NCBI GenBank assembly: GCA_947846985.1 | Contig: CANTUZ010000011.1 | Span: 31,119,589 to 31,183,588, forward strand | Length of the DNA stretch: 64,000 bases | Origin: Fratercula arctica | Lineage: Eukaryota > Chordata > Aves > Charadriiformes > Alcidae | Reading direction: 5' to 3' | In this document: positions 1-16,980 of the stretch, piece by piece | How positions within the stretch are numbered: the stretch's first letter is position 1 | Layout: every line of letters starts with the position of its first letter | Position numbers and translations under genes: made by a program | Notes under the pieces: generated by a model | What the model was told of the DNA's origin: nothing | Database searches by the model: none | What the model saw: the letters and a program-made list of their open reading frames with translations, nothing else

Positions 1-786
1 AAGACAGGTGTCAGGACAGTTTTGTGACTGGTCACTTAACACAAGCAGGCACCTACGAGCAGAGCACTGGGAGCTAGGATTTGGCTGGGCCAACACACAT
101 TTAAGGAGAGCATGTGGCATTGTGCTATACATCTCAGTGTGTGAGTAACTCCAGTTACCCCAGTACAGGCACCATTCACCACCAGTCTCTTTCCTAGAGC
201 AGCACGGCAGCCCCAGGAAGGTCACTTCCCACAGCATCCCTGCTCACCCTTCCTCACCCCGTACACAGATTTGGGGGGTCCGCTGGCTGGGGGGGTATTG
301 GCTGCTCCTTGAGTCAGTCCACTCACCATAGGGGAGGATTTAGGGTTGTGCCCCTCCTTGAAACCAGGTTCACACAGAGCATCTCCAAGACGCTCGTTAT
401 CATAAGTAATATAAACCCCTTGAGGTTTTGGTCTTATATTTCCACACAGGCTCCCAAGTCCCAGCCTTCCTCACATCCCCAAGGAGCCATTTAACTCATG
501 AATAATTGGGACACCTGATTTTGGAGCACTGTCTCAGAGCCCGCTTGAGCACACATCATGTGGGACGCGGCATTTGTCTCCCACCACGCACACCTGTGAA
601 AAGGGGTCTCTCGAGAAGAAATGATGGCTTTTCTGTGGTAATTACCTTCAGCAAGATGCAGTCACAACACAGCAGTGTGTTACAGACCAAGCAGCAAATC
701 TCTGCTATTGCTATGACCCCCTTTGCTCTGCCATCTCCCTATAAACTAATGGGTTATATTAACGTGGAGGAGTTTCTGAACAATCA

Positions 787-791
<5 letters not shown>

Positions 792-818
<27 letters not shown>
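792..818 (+). repeat. Poly(A) run of 27 nt
   Basis: An uninterrupted A tract follows ...CAATCAGATTT. It could be a simple repeat or the tail of an old retroposed copy. No source gene or flanking target-site duplication was recognised. Confidence 0.8.
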
Positions 819-820
<2 letters not shown>

Positions 821-1654
821 TGGCTCGTGCCAGGAAAAACCCAAACCTTCATGAAATACTTGGTGCCTTTTGGATGTTGATTGGCAGGGAAAGAGAGAAA
901 AAGAGAGATACTAAGCTACGAGAAGGGCTGACTTTGTACTCTTTACACTCTCACTGCCAATAAATTAGTCTTCAGCTCATAGAAGAGAAAAAAAAAAACA
1001 CCAAAACCTTTTTTGAAGATCTCCAGCCACATATGCTAGCCACAACTGCCTGGGGTGGACAACCCCTCTTCTCGTTAACATCAATACCAGAGACATGAGA
1101 AATGACAAGTGTGACACTGGGCTTTAAAAGAGAGCCCTGGGGTAGGGGTGGGGGTATGGAGACCTGTTAGCTTCAGTGTCTGGAAAATGGGGGAAAAGCT
1201 TTGTCAAGAGCAGCATCAGCAGCAGGGAGGGACCAGGACAGCACATCACACCAGCACAAAGGAGCAGTGACCAGCAGTGATTGCCTACTCCAATTAGCAG
1301 CATTTTAATTCCAAAGGGCTTCTGACAAAGCCCCTCTCCAAGACACTTAAAGCTGTTAAGATGTCACAGGATGAGAGGAAGGATCCTTTAATGCATTAAT
1401 AACTAGAGGGATAAAACACGCAAAACCCACAAGAGTAGTAATAAGCCCCAGTTTTTCCACAGAGCAGGGAGGTACCCAGGGATCTGTACTACTCACTGTA
1501 GTCATAAATGGCCTGGAAAGTCATTTGGAAACAAGAGAAAGTTTGTAGGTGAGGTAAGTCAGGGTAGCGAAAACTGGAGAAGATTTTATTTTATATTTCA
1601 TGTATAGCTTAGATATTAATACCTATATATTATAGCTTGTGTATACATACGCCA

Positions 1655-1716
1655 AGTTATATGATATATTTTTTAACATATATTTCATATATATATATGA
1701 CCAAAAATATATATAA
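1655..1716. repeat. AT-rich (TA)n-like simple repeat
   Basis: Interrupted TA dinucleotides (ATATATATATATAT-type runs separated by TTTC and GACCAAAA) make a degenerate microsatellite. Nothing suggests function. Confidence 0.7.
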
Positions 1717-4700
1717 GCTAATGGCCATGCACTTTCCTACAGTCTTTCCCTGGATACCTGCTACCAGCCACTCTTGCAGGGCAGACGTGAAGGGAGGCAG
1801 TCAGCAATACCAAATGCAACACAGCAGCGTGCAGGGCTCCGTGGAGCAATGACAGCAGAAGCACCTCCGCAGCAAGTTAAACGCGTTCCTTCAGAGCGAA
1901 CCAAGTGCCAAACCCTGAGCCTGGGCTCCACTACGGTCCCAGCAGCCAAACGCTCCTATTCTCCCCAGGGAAGCACAAGCATCCCGGCCGCATCAGCCGC
2001 TTTCCATCCCAGTCACGCAGCCGGTCAGGCAGGCAGACAACCAGCACAGCCGCTCTACACCAAGAGCCATGCAACAGCTTCCAGAAGAGCCCGTAAGGGC
2101 AGCACGTGTTTTTATGAGACACTACAGAGACCTGAGATGTTGCAGCAACTGGTACCATGGCATTTAAAAACTAACAGTTTAAATTAATTTGTTTATTAGC
2201 TAATAATTCGGGCTCTAGTCTATTATTATAGCAAACTTACAGGGTGCTTCAATTGATCTTAAAGTACCTATTGGCCCCTGCTGGCTGACAGTACTCATTA
2301 GGATGCATACATCTAGCCAGGAATCTTGTTATGAAGTAATTGTCAATAGCAAGATGCTCCCAGGTTGCAGGAGAGCATGCAGATGGCTCACGTGGCTTCC
2401 AGCTCAAAGGGACAACCCTGCCTTTCCTAAGCTCTCGGTGCTTACAAAAAGAAGCAGCAAGGCCCAACTGGACCTTCCTAAAGCTACCAGGATGCAAACT
2501 TTGTGCTCAACGCAGCTTCACAACTGAGTTCGGTCAAGGACATCAACAAACCCTGCACTTTGATTAATACCAGCATTTGTTTTCTTGTATATTAATGAAT
2601 CTCTGATGCAAGAGAACATTTTACATACCTGTAAGGCAGCACAGAACAGCTCTCCCATCTGCTCAGCCTGGGAAGTCCAGCACCCCAACTTCTCTCCCAA
2701 GGGCTCTGCAGAAGAGGAGCATTTTCCCTTTATCAGAACTTCTGAACTGATTTGAAACACCCAGCAGCTGAGCGCTCCCAGTTAAATGCCTAAGGAACAG
2801 CTGCTAAACATTTTTCTGGGATAGAAAAGAGGAGAGAACAAGAACCAAAATGCTCCCTTTTGAAGGCTCTGGCTATAACAGCTCTGGGGGGCAGCAAGCA
2901 CGTTGAGTTTCCTTAGGAGACGTTTTCCACCACGTTAGATGTATGCATCCAACAGCATAAGAAAAACAGTCACTTCAGATTTCAAAAGCCTCCAGACTCA
3001 ACCTTGGGCTTCCTTCAAATCCAAAGCCCACTCTCCTCTCACATCAGCCATCTCTCTACTCCCGCAGAGGAGGACCCCCCTCTCCCTGACCCTCCATCAG
3101 GCAGCAGAAACCTGCTGCCTCCTCCACCCCATCTCTGAGGCACTGCCCGCCTGTCCTGGGACACCAGTATGTCACCCACCTCCCAGACCTCAAACACCCA
3201 CCCCAGCCCCGCTTTGCCCCCACACGCTGCCCAGGCTGGGGGGCTGGGGCAGCCTCTCCCTCCTCGGGCAGCTCTGCAGCACCATTGCTCCTCAACCAGA
3301 GCCCAGCATCCCACGCTTGATATATCCTGGGATTTGCTGGATGAATTCAGATGCATGTGGAAGACCCTTATTTTTAACCCATCTCTGCTACAGGGGCAGC
3401 TCTTGTCATCCTCTATCAGGGGTAAAAAGCTTGCAGTTCTCCTGTGGTCTCCAGGGCCAGAATAAATACTGGAGAAGAATTAAGCGTTGCTCTCTTATTT
3501 GATATGCTTACTCACTCTTTCCCTCACCTATACTTGAGCACTCCCAGCACTGCTTCACCTCAGGATGCATTCAGCAGAAGGCTTTAGGTGCTCATTAATT
3601 AATGCCTAATTTGTGTGGGCCTCTGCTTGCAATTCTTATGCAAATTGCTCTCAAATTGTGTTCTGTTTTCAGCTGAGCTGAATCCAAGCGCTAAAAAGCC
3701 AGAAGAGGAAAGACAAAATGAGGGGTATACGTGCAGGTAATAAAGCTTTTCTGTTTCTCAGAGGCTTTGCAATAACCTTGGGTCATATGTACTACAAGCA
3801 TAAATTTAGAGAAGAGATAAAAAGTGCTGTAATGGCTAAGTCTTGCAGAACACGCAAGTAAGAGCTGCTGTTAGAAATAAACTACTGATAAATACTCACT
3901 GATGTATTGGTTATTAACGTGATGTTTTTATATAAAGTCTTCTTCCCCTAGAAATAGGATAGATTTTTACCAGAAGACAAAAAGAGCTTCTTCTGTATCA
4001 TTTAATCATTGTGTATGTTGCCCAGTATTAACACAGCATTTGACAAAGACACATCTAGTATGATCTGGGTTTAATTTGTGCTCTTTATTACAGTTTGTTG
4101 TAGCTGCCTAATTAAAGTTTGTCAGGGAAGTAATCAGCCTTATTTCCGTAGTGAGATCAGTTTAATAAGAAGGTAATTTTGCAATTTGTTTTCATTAATT
4201 GATTAGGCAAAACCTTATAAAATCCACATGGTGGGGTATAAACCCAGGGAAGCTGTGACACCAGCTACGGTGCCCAAGGAAAAAGAATGTTTACCTGGTG
4301 GTGTTCTGGTCCCGATGTAGTTTTTGCCCCTGCCAGCTTTTGAGAAGCAAACTCTGTCGTATAATGCTCAACCTGGATGTCTCTACTAGTGACTCTTGCC
4401 TCTAAACAAAGCCCAAAAGAGCTTCATGTAGGGATGGAGGCAGAACAATTAGATCAAGAAGAATCCACCAGCAGCTGTGGGAATTGGGTCAACATTTGCC
4501 TGCAGGCTTCCTCCAACAGCCCCAGGTGCCAAAGTAAACCAATCTTGTACCCCTAGGAGAAGGAACCAAAGAAATGTTGGGAGGGCTCTCTGGGCCACCG
4601 CTGGAGGAGAAGGGAAGGTCTCAGGGTTGGGTTGTAGATCTTTCTACATGTCCCCACTGTAAGAATACTTGGACCATTTCCAGCACTAGCCAGCTTTGTT

Positions 4701-7700
4701 TTTCAAACTCAAGCAGACACCTAGCATACATCAATTTATCCAATCGAAGAGCGGTCCTAGCTTTAGCTGCCTTTCCAGGAGAGCTCAGATTTCATTTTGT
4801 GACATTGGCTAATACTTAACGAGCCACGCAGTAATCACATGCAGCAAGCCAAGACTTTCACCAAAGATCATTTACCATGATGCTTGTTCTCCTTCGCTCC
4901 GGTGATGCTAGAGTGCCCGGAGGCCAACTAGCTGCTGTGTGCAGGAGGTTGCAAGGGTGGGAGAGCTCCCAGTATTCTGTGTGTCATTTATTGATCATCT
5001 CAGGACAGAAAGGGCCTTGATTTTCCCACTGATTAACTTCTGCATCTGTTTGGGCTGCCAGTTTTACTGGAGGGTTAGAAACATGCCCACTTGAGGAGCT
5101 GCTTCCCTCCACCTGAGAGGTCCTGGCCTCTCATTGATTTCTGCAGCAGCTTCACAGGAGCATGTTCTGTGGTTTGTGTTTCTCTAGACATGAAGATCCG
5201 GCAGATAGCAACCAAGAAAGCTGGACCATGGCAAGGGGAATAAAATTAAGAGGAAATCACAAGTACAAATTGGTCCCTTGGCTCCAGGGGTTACACTGTG
5301 GGTGTCAGAAATGTGAAGGTGCCACCCATCCCTGTAAGGGGCTGCAGCTCATGCTGCCATCGCGTGAGGAGCCATCACCTGGGGGACAGCTCAGGCAGCA
5401 GGGGTCCCTGCCTGACCAGGGGCCCTAAGTACTCCAGGTCCTGTTTGAGATTCAAGGGCTCTTTGGCAAGCCATTACACACTCATTTGCTGTAAAACCCA
5501 ATTGTGTTTTGGCCCAGAGGAACCAAGCACCACCTGTGATTCTCTGCACAGGAGATCCTTTCCAAGTTGGCCTTTTTGGGACCTCTGAATAGGAGGAATG
5601 ATGACTGAGGAACTACACCAGATATGCACAACCAGCCTCTGCTACAGGCACCTGGTGCTGGGCTTGGGCCGATCTCATGAGTGTCGTTATGTTCAGTTTG
5701 GGTGATCACGGCTTCACCTCCTCTTTATGTGCTGGGTACTGGGACTGACTCTTGTTATGGCTATGCATAGCATAAACTCACTCCTACAATAACAATGAAT
5801 AAAAGATAAGTCCCATGGCTCTGAATCTATCTATGTCTAATGGCTGTTTTGTGCAGTTGGGGATTAGAGAGATAAGCCTGATATATCTGGCTGCTGAACA
5901 CCATTTGCTGTTTACCTTTGCTGGAGGAGGACTCAGAACTAGGGCTGTAAACACTTGCGGGATGAGGGAACAGCAGATGAACAAAGCGAGGAGAGAAGAC
6001 AGAGCTTCACTGGAAGCCTTGTAAACCACTGACTGCAGTAAAAGTCAGTGCAGGAATTAAAAGCTGTCAGTTCAGAAAGCCATAAAAGCACCATCTCTTC
6101 TTCATCTAGCTTCCCTGGCTGAGCTTGAAACAAAGAGATTTTCTTTTTTCCAGGAGGCATTTCAGAGTGCTCCTTTGCGGCTCACAAACTATCACACTTT
6201 GGAGAGAACATAATTCTGAGACAAAGCTTTTCATCTGCTCTGTAGTGAGCTCCTAAGGGGATGCACCATGTAGCTTCTTTCTGAGTCATTCCAACACTCC
6301 TGAAGAAGGTTTTCCTACCATGTAGCCACAATTTAACTGCTGCCTTGGTGGGCTATGATGCAAACCTCTACCTCTCTCTGCAAAGTGACCTGCTGCAATG
6401 ACCACTTGAGTGGATGTAGCAAGCAGCTGCCCAGAAGCTTTCATGGGCCATGACACATTGAAGTACCGAGGTGGGGAATGTGCATCACACATGTACTCGC
6501 AAAGTGTGTGTGACCGAGGCAAGTTTTATTTTACATGAAAAAGTAACACAACACTTACTTTGATGGAGGAGGAGACAAGCAAAGTGTCTCCCAGACTGCA
6601 AGTTTTCCTCAGCGCCCAGGCTCTGGTGCCCCGGACAGGAGGGTTTACTGAAGGTGCAATAACAGTGAGATAGTTGCAGAGCGTATTTCTTTTTCCTAAA
6701 AGATTTATGCAAAATTGCAGGCACGGTGCATGTGGCCCCAGGCTCCTGACAGAAATCTCGATGTGCAAAACTCTGCCGTGACTCACCCCCTGAAGGTCGA
6801 GAGCTCCCCTGCGATCTGGGAGAGCCCCTCAGAGATTAGACTAAAGCCAGATTTTCAAAACCTTCCAAGTCCAGCAGAGTTAAGGCCAGATATGAAGTAG
6901 GAAGTCATGGGGAGAAGCCATAGGTGTGCTAATTAAAGTAGGAGAATAAACCTGCCTTCCTGAACTGATATTTGGAAATGGAAGCTAAAGATCTGAGGCT
7001 GAAGCTCTCCCTGACCCCCATTTCTCCTCTGGCAGTCATCTGAAAGCTCACACAACTGCAGGGATGACTCAGACTTTTCAGAATAGAACTTTAAACTTAG
7101 ATCCAGGGTCTGCAGAGCCTCTCAGGGTGGCTGTTCGCACCTGGACAGTGTAGCTGCACAAATCCCACCTTAACTCCCAGCCCACAGAGGTCAGGTTTTG
7201 ACTAGCTGCTCTTCATGCCGCCTTCACTTCTAGGGGGTATCAGGTATTGAGATGATGTTCACACTTGCTGAGGCAGAGGATCCTGCAGATATCATCAATT
7301 TACCTGCCCGCTCAACTCCTTAGCACTTGCGTGGGCTCTGCTATGAGAAATCGATGATGAACTCCCATTGCTTCCAATAGGAGCAAGCTAGGAACAAAAT
7401 AAAGCACAACAGTAGCCTTTTAAGCAAGCTTTTAGCCAGCTCCCCAAGGATGCAGCCAGACATGCTGTCTACGCGAGATCAGCTTCAAAGCCGTTAGCTG
7501 AGAGTGCTCAGGGCAGCCACAAATAGTCTGAGCTAATAAAAGAGCATCTTCCACAGCCAAGCTGCAAACTTCTGCCTACTCCTGACTATAAGAAGATGCT
7601 GGGGCTCTTCCAAGTGCGTCCTTCTGTTTTTGAGCATCAGGCGGGACTTTCAAGGACTGATGCAGATCAAGCCTCGCACACCCCATTCACTTTGTTCAGC

Positions 7701-9829
7701 ATCTCTTGCAGAAACCAGCATGGTGCCTCTTGGAAAGCCACCGTCTTCTGTGCGAGAAGCCCAGCATGGACTGGCATCCAGTTCCAGCTCTGCTACATGC
7801 ACAGGCACTTGGTTTTTCTGCGCCTCTGATTCCTTCCCTACCATTTGAATAACTTTGCTATTGAGTTGTTCAGCAGTTGCTTCTTACTTCGGGTTTTTAC
7901 TGTGCTTAGCACAAGCTTTTGATCGAAGGCAGGGACTCGGGATGCTGGCTCACAACACACTGCACTAGAATAAAAAGGGTTTGCATAGGGTGAGATGACA
8001 AAGTGAATTGATCTGATAAAAGGCCTCTTAAGTCATTAATTCAAGTCATGCAAGATTAAGAAACATTTCAGCAATAACAGAAAGTGTGTTAGGGCCTTAG
8101 CGATTTCAAAGAACTCTTTCTTAATTGGCTTCACAATATTGTTCCTTTCAGCTTTGTGTTGTAACAGAGGGATATTAGGAAATTCATGCTTTCTGAGTCA
8201 CCCGTGGCTCCCAAACAAGCTTTTCAGGGCTGTGCCATGCTTTCTTTGCTTTAGTAATGGGAAAGCCTTCTAGGGACTCTCACATTCAATCCATCTTTCT
8301 ACCCCAGAAAAGGAGCATCAGCTGATTTTTCTTAAGCTTTCACGGATCTTCTACCTGGCCAAAACCCAAGGTGATGGGGGAAGAGACCGAGCAACAGTAG
8401 AAACACGTCATCAGCATGAAGCTGTGATACGCGCATGGATGAGGCTGCCAGACTAAGTCCTGGCCGAGGTTCAGACCCCCCAGAGCAGCACCTTTCCTGC
8501 TGAGCTTCATTTCAAAACCCACCGCATCCATTTGCATTTCTTCTTTCAGCTCCATCCCGTACTGCACAAAGACACAGACCTTCCCTCTCAAAACAACTGG
8601 CTGCTGGCCTCCTACTGCAATATGTCTTTCCTTCGCAAGAAAAATCCATTACAAAACATCCTCTTAGCTTCTGGAAACACTGAGACCCTTTTTATGTTGA
8701 GGAGTTAAATCCTGTTACTCAGCTGGCATCGATTTCCCTCCTTTAACACCAAAGGTTTTGATCTCTTCCTATTTAAAAAATTATGCACCAAAGCTAAATC
8801 ATTCCTGTCTTCTCCTTTCTAGAGAAGGAAGAAGAGAAAATGAAAAGGGTTGCAATGTTTTGCTGGCTCACTCAGCTTGACTCTCTTGGTAGAGGCTTGT
8901 TAAATTCTTACAGAGGACATTCTGTTCCTGGGGGGTGAAACTGCATTTCGTGCCCCAACGGGATGTCACAGTGGGCTAAACATTGGCTCTGAGCCAGGAC
9001 CCTATAGGTCAGAATCAAAACAAAGATTAGCATGATGAGCATTTAACCCATGGCTGGGTCACCAATATCCCTCAGCTCCAATACAAACGTTTTATTGGCC
9101 ACCTTTTTTCCCCACCGTCCCCAGCCTGGACCACCTCTTAGCTTATCTGGTTTCTCCTCCCCACAGTTTCATGAAACAACAGCCTCAGCTGAGTGACACG
9201 TTTAACTACGTCGTCCCTTTGCTCACACAAGCAGAGCGCTGCCAAAGGCACATTGCAAATGCTGGACTTGAAATTCCTTCCACAGCGATCACTCAATGAG
9301 CAGGTCAGCTGGAGGAGGAAATAAAAATAAAGAAATGCTCCATTCAGAAGGGTTAATGGTGGGTTGGAAACCACGCAGACTAAAGTCAATGTTTACCAAA
9401 GGCTGCAACAGATTTTGCAGTCACTGCCAATTGTGAAACCCATCACTGGTATCACTCTGCTCGGGGCTGCAGCACACTGGGGTAACTGGGAGACCCTGGG
9501 GAGCCGACCGGCTGCGCCATTCATGCTGCTGCCCCAAAGGGAGATGGGGCTGCACTTTTTTTGCCATGGTCTCCCCATCCTTCTCCCCACAATGATGTGA
9601 GAGATGGTGGAGAGGTCTGGGAGAGCATGGGCTGCCTTTCCCCGGTGTTAAGCTGGGCTGGGGGCTGCACCCAGCTGGTAACTGGTGCTGGAGCCTCGGG
9701 ACCCACTGCGAGCCAGCCAGCACCCCCTCCCAAAGCACGTACGTAGTGAACACAAAGCCCTGAGCAGCAACACTTCACTCCACGGACCATTTCTACAGAG
9801 GAGTGAGTTCAGCCAGGTTTGGACAAGAC

Positions 9830-9835
9830 TTTATT
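9830..9835 (-). terminator. SNTN: SNTN polyadenylation signal AATAAA
   Basis: The plus strand reads TTTATT here, so the transcribed strand has the canonical AATAAA about 115 nt after the SNTN stop codon. Cleavage would be expected roughly 10-30 nt further on, near 9805-9820. It is the first canonical hexamer after the stop, but no transcript evidence is available. Confidence 0.65.
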
Positions 9836-9948
9836 CCATTTAAAAGGGACCAGCACAGGGTATCCAGGCACTCGGTGTTATCTCTGCGTGCGGTTCACTC
9901 CTGCTTTCCTTATAAAGTGCCAAGCCATTTCTTCTTTTAAAGCACTGA

Positions 9949-13292
<3,344 letters not shown>

Positions 13293-13320
13293 CTCGGGGC
13301 CAGGGTGTTTGTGATCTCTA

Positions 13321-13343
13321 AGCAACTTGAGTAACAGCAAACA
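13321..13343 (-). promoter_or_regulatory. Candidate RFX half-sites and forkhead core upstream of SNTN
   Basis: On the plus strand AGCAAC (13321-13326) and AGTAAC (13330-13335) both fit the RFX half-site RGYAAC. They are in direct, not inverted, arrangement. On the minus strand 13343-13337 reads TGTTTGC, a forkhead core (TRTTTRY). The cluster lies 29-54 bp upstream of the SNTN ATG. RFX factors and FOXJ1 are established drivers of motile-cilia genes, so the context is apt. Such short motifs are common by chance, so function is inferred. Confidence 0.35.
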
Positions 13344-15622
13344 GGTGAATTCAGGCTCTGCCCTGCCAAAGCCGCCTGCCTGCAGCCGGGCCCTATCAAT
13401 ACTGTAAGTGCCACCTGCTGATCACGGAGCCGGCTAAATACATCGGTCTAAAGCAGCCCCTGTAAGGCAGCACTGCTGGGGTGGCAAGTAGCGTGGCTTT
13501 TATTTTATGTGAAAATTTGACAGAAATGAGCCACATGAATGGAGCCTGAATCCTGTTAGATCTGTAGGGATGTAACTTTGCAGCAGGAATAACTAAGACA
13601 CTGAATCCATTCAGCTATACACGTTATCATTTTAATGGGAAACCTTTCTAACGTGGGCTAATATAACTTGCCCCAAGCTATAAAGTGAGTTGTTCCTATA
13701 GACGGGGTCAGAAACTAAGTGTTTCCCGATTCCTGGCACACCATTTATCCCAGGTGAGCATGCTCCTGCTCTAATACTAATTCCCTCGGTGCAGTGCAAG
13801 GAGGAGATCTGTTCTTCCTCCGAACCGCTTGCAAAGCAGCATCCAGCACGGAGCCGCTGCTTCCCTGTCTACCCGAATGGATGCTGCCAGCTTCCAAAAG
13901 CAGCGCGGAGCCATATGGCAGAGCAGTCGCACATTAGAGAGACTGGAAGGGCTCCGACGAACTTTGTTATTTATTGGCATGGATATCGCTATTAGAAAAC
14001 ACACAGCTTGTCACGCTGCCTATCTCTGTGCACGGTCTCCTTTCTGCGGATCCTTTGCCTACAGGCGTCTAGACAGGATAAATTTGACCTAAAAGACCGA
14101 GCGGCCGTTTTAATCCCAGGGTGGTCTGTTAATAGGTAATGACTTCAAGTACCTCATTCAGCTCATCATTCCTGGTGAAGGGATGCAATACTGATGTTAA
14201 AACTGCCCAGGATGAGACTTTATGTAACAGGACATGCAAAGGAGACTGCAACAGATGGCCTGGAGAATTAAAATGTTTTCCTCATTTAGTAGAAGCTAAA
14301 TTACTGAAGGCTAATGAATAAGGATGTTCACCACCTTACTGTTCCTGGATTTTAATTATCTTAAAAAGCATGGGAAAAGAGAACCTTTAATTTTCCATCT
14401 AAGAGTGTCATTACTCAAACAATTCAGAGCCTTTTTCTGAGAGGTTTAAGCTGTCTTAGATCTCTAGTGCATTCTTTAGGACTGGCTCATGAATAAAACA
14501 GAGCCTGTAATTGCAATGACGCAGCCAAAACACATATAATCAATGCTCATTATCCCATCAATTAACACACTAAAATTAAACAAGAATTCAGGCTTAGTTA
14601 TCTGCCATCAGCTAAAAAAAAAAAAAAAAGTCTTGATATCATGTTGAAGTGATAATTCCCTTTCACATCTGTTGAACCGTACAAGAAGGCATGAAAAGCC
14701 TTACATCCCGGTTAATCCGCAGAATGGCAATGTTTGGTCTTAGCGTCCAAGGCAAAAATGAGAGTGGGAAACAGACTCTGTTGCATGTTTATCAGCCACA
14801 GGCAGTGCTGTGAGGGAGCTGGCAAAGCCAGCCCTCTGCATTTTGGGCTCTTTCCACCGCAGATCAGATTTCAGCTCCCCGGTTTTTTCATCTAACCGCC
14901 TCTTGAGAGGCTGAGCTCTAGAACAGGTGATTCGCTTTGCTGGGGTAGTAACAAGTACAAGCAAGCCCAGGGTACATTATCCCTCTAGGATATACTAATT
15001 AGCGCATGCAGGAGCGTTAGTGCCTAACAGATAAAGGGTAGCACGAGGATAACCCTGGCCTTTGCAGATGATCAGCTTTGAAGACAGCAAGATTTTGGCT
15101 GTATGTATTGCTCGTGTGTTCTGGTCAGCAAGGTGTGCGGGGAGCCAGGCCATCTGCTCCCTATCTATTTTGATACAGTCTATTTATGTTTGAAATATCC
15201 AGGTGCTTTTGCCGGTCAACTTTTAGCACGTTCGACACGCTAACAATATTGTCTGCTCAAAATACGCCACCCGACACTTAAAACTGCAAAATCTTTCCAG
15301 GCGGTTCACTTTTAAAATAATTGCCACTGGCAAAAAGCCGCGCTCTCCACTTCACCTTTGGTATTTTCCCAGGGTTTTCCCACCCTCTTTAAAGTACTTT
15401 CTGCAAATCAAGATGACTGATGTTGCGAAACATTTGTGTGTGGTGGAGCCCTGGCTCCCTTAGAGATGACCCTACAACACTGGGCAGGGGCAGGCGTGGG
15501 CATGCCCGCAGCGGGCAGGCGTAGCCCAGGGCCAGAGGCACGAGGGAAGACCTACAACAGGAGATGCTTTCACACCGTTAGCCACCCTGACTTCATTTCT
15601 TCAGCAAAGCCTTTTGATCTTA

Positions 15623-15935
15623 CATAGAATCATAGAATCATAGAATGGTTTGGGTTGGAAGGGATCTTAAAGATCATTTAGTTCCAACCCCCTGCCCTGG
15701 GCAGGGACACCTCCCACTAGACCAGGCTGCTCCAAGCCCCATCCAGCCTGGCCTTGAACACCTCCAGGGATGGGGCAGCCACAGCTTCTCTGGGCAACCT
15801 GTGCCAGGGGCTCACCACCCTCACAGTGAAGAATTTCTTCCTAATATCCAATCAAAATCTACCCTCCGTCAGTTTGAAACCGTTACCCCTCGTCCTAGCA
15901 TTACACTCCCTGATAAAAGAGTCCCTCCAAAGAGC
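15623..15935 (-). mobile_element. CR1 LINE 3' fragment
   Basis: The plus strand begins with three copies of CATAGAAT (15623-15646), the reverse complement of the avian CR1 terminal repeat ATTCTATG. This is followed by GGTTTGGGTTGGAAGGGA and the typical CR1 3' UTR sequence (GACCAGGCTGCTCCAAGCC, CTTGAACACCTCCAGGGAT). The element is therefore on the minus strand and 5'-truncated, as most CR1 copies are. The 5' limit is approximate. It belongs to the same subfamily as the plus-strand copy near 54.2 kb. Confidence 0.95.
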
Positions 15936-16702
15936 CAAGAGTGAGAAGCCCCACAGCTCCATCTTAGCCCAAAGCAGGACTGGCTGCCACAGCCTTATGC
16001 TATTTTCCTCTTGCTCCATCCCTTTGAAATCAATTACTTAGCATGGGGAAAGCCAGCAGAAGCAGCAGGTCTAATGTGCTCACTGCAGTTGGTCCCTCAA
16101 CAGCAGCCACAGCCCGCGGTGCTGCCCGTGCCCCTCCTGCCCAGGCAAGAGGGCTCAGCCCCGCTGAGGACCTTCTCCTCCTCCTCCGCAGGGCAGCACG
16201 CAAGGAGGAGACACAACCCCGTGCACGTTAACGGGGGGTTTAACCAGCTGAAGGCATGGATAGCCGTGCTGCTGCAATAAGCAGTCTGCTTTGTGCAAAT
16301 TTAAGTTAGCTAATGGCCACTGCACCCCTCTGGTCGCAGAGCCAAACTGGCTCCTGCTCACCAGCAGCTGGTTTATCCACGCTAACATACTGCTAAGCAT
16401 CCTGAAACCTGAACCCCTGCATGTATTCCAGGAGGATAAACAAAATCACAGACTGTTTCCTTCCCATTAGTTTCTCCATCACCATGCCTTTTGGGGTTCA
16501 CACTGCTGCTGCTCCCACCTTGTGCTGGGATGGTGTAAGTAAGTGATGTTCTCTACGTCCCAGGAACATCGGCCTCTTGGCCCATCAGGATTTTTTAAAA
16601 ACATCTCTTCATAGGCAACTTGACTTCACTCAAGGGTGAAATCTGTACTGGTATTTATCTGCATCGGTTGTGCTGGGCGCAGTTTGCTGACCGCTGCCTG
16701 AT

Positions 16703-16980
16703 CACAGAATCACAGAGGTGTCTAGGTTGGAAGGGACATTTCAGATCATCGAGTCCAACCACCAACCCAGCACTGACAAAACCCAGCACTAAACCATGTC
16801 CCTCAGCACCATGTCTACCCGTCTTTTAAACACCTCCAGGGATGGTGATTCCACCACTTCCCTGGGCAGCTTTTCCAAAGCTTGACAACCCTTTCGGTGC
16901 AGAAATTTTTCCTACTATCCAATCTAAACCTCCCCTGGTGCAGCTTGAGGCCGTCTTCTCTTGTCCTTGGTGGTTACGCT
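16703..16980 (-). mobile_element. CR1 LINE 3' fragment, diverged subfamily
   Basis: It starts with CACAGAATCACAGAGG, then GTTGGAAGGGACATTTCAGA and AGTCCAACCACCAACCCAGC. Further in are ACTAAACCATGTCCCTCAGC and CACCTCCAGGGATGGTGATT. This variant (ACCAACCCAGCACTGAC..., CCATGTCCCTCAGCACC) is a different CR1 subfamily from the 15.6-kb copy. It is minus-strand and 5'-truncated, with an approximate 5' boundary. Confidence 0.93.

Larger units (their letters stand above)
1..9800. other. Non-coding region downstream of SNTN
   Basis: No exon with recognised protein similarity was found on either strand. Open frames here are short or low-complexity, for example the Pro/Ser-rich stretch near 2.94-3.5 kb. 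In mammals C3orf49 and THOC7 follow SNTN, but I recognised neither. Contents that can be pointed to are a 27-nt A run (792-818) and an AT-rich microsatellite-like patch (about 1655-1716). Confidence 0.6.

Noticed and set aside
792..818. Poly(A) run as the tail of a processed pseudogene
   Set aside because: No gene-like sequence before it and no flanking target-site duplication seen.
2939..3502. 187-codon plus-strand open frame rich in Pro/Ser/Leu
   Set aside because: Low-complexity translation of a C-rich stretch with two overlapping minus-strand frames; not a recognised protein.
1..9800. Search for C3orf49 or THOC7 exons expected next to SNTN from mammalian synteny
   Set aside because: No stretch resembling these proteins was recognised on either strand; they may lie further out or be absent.
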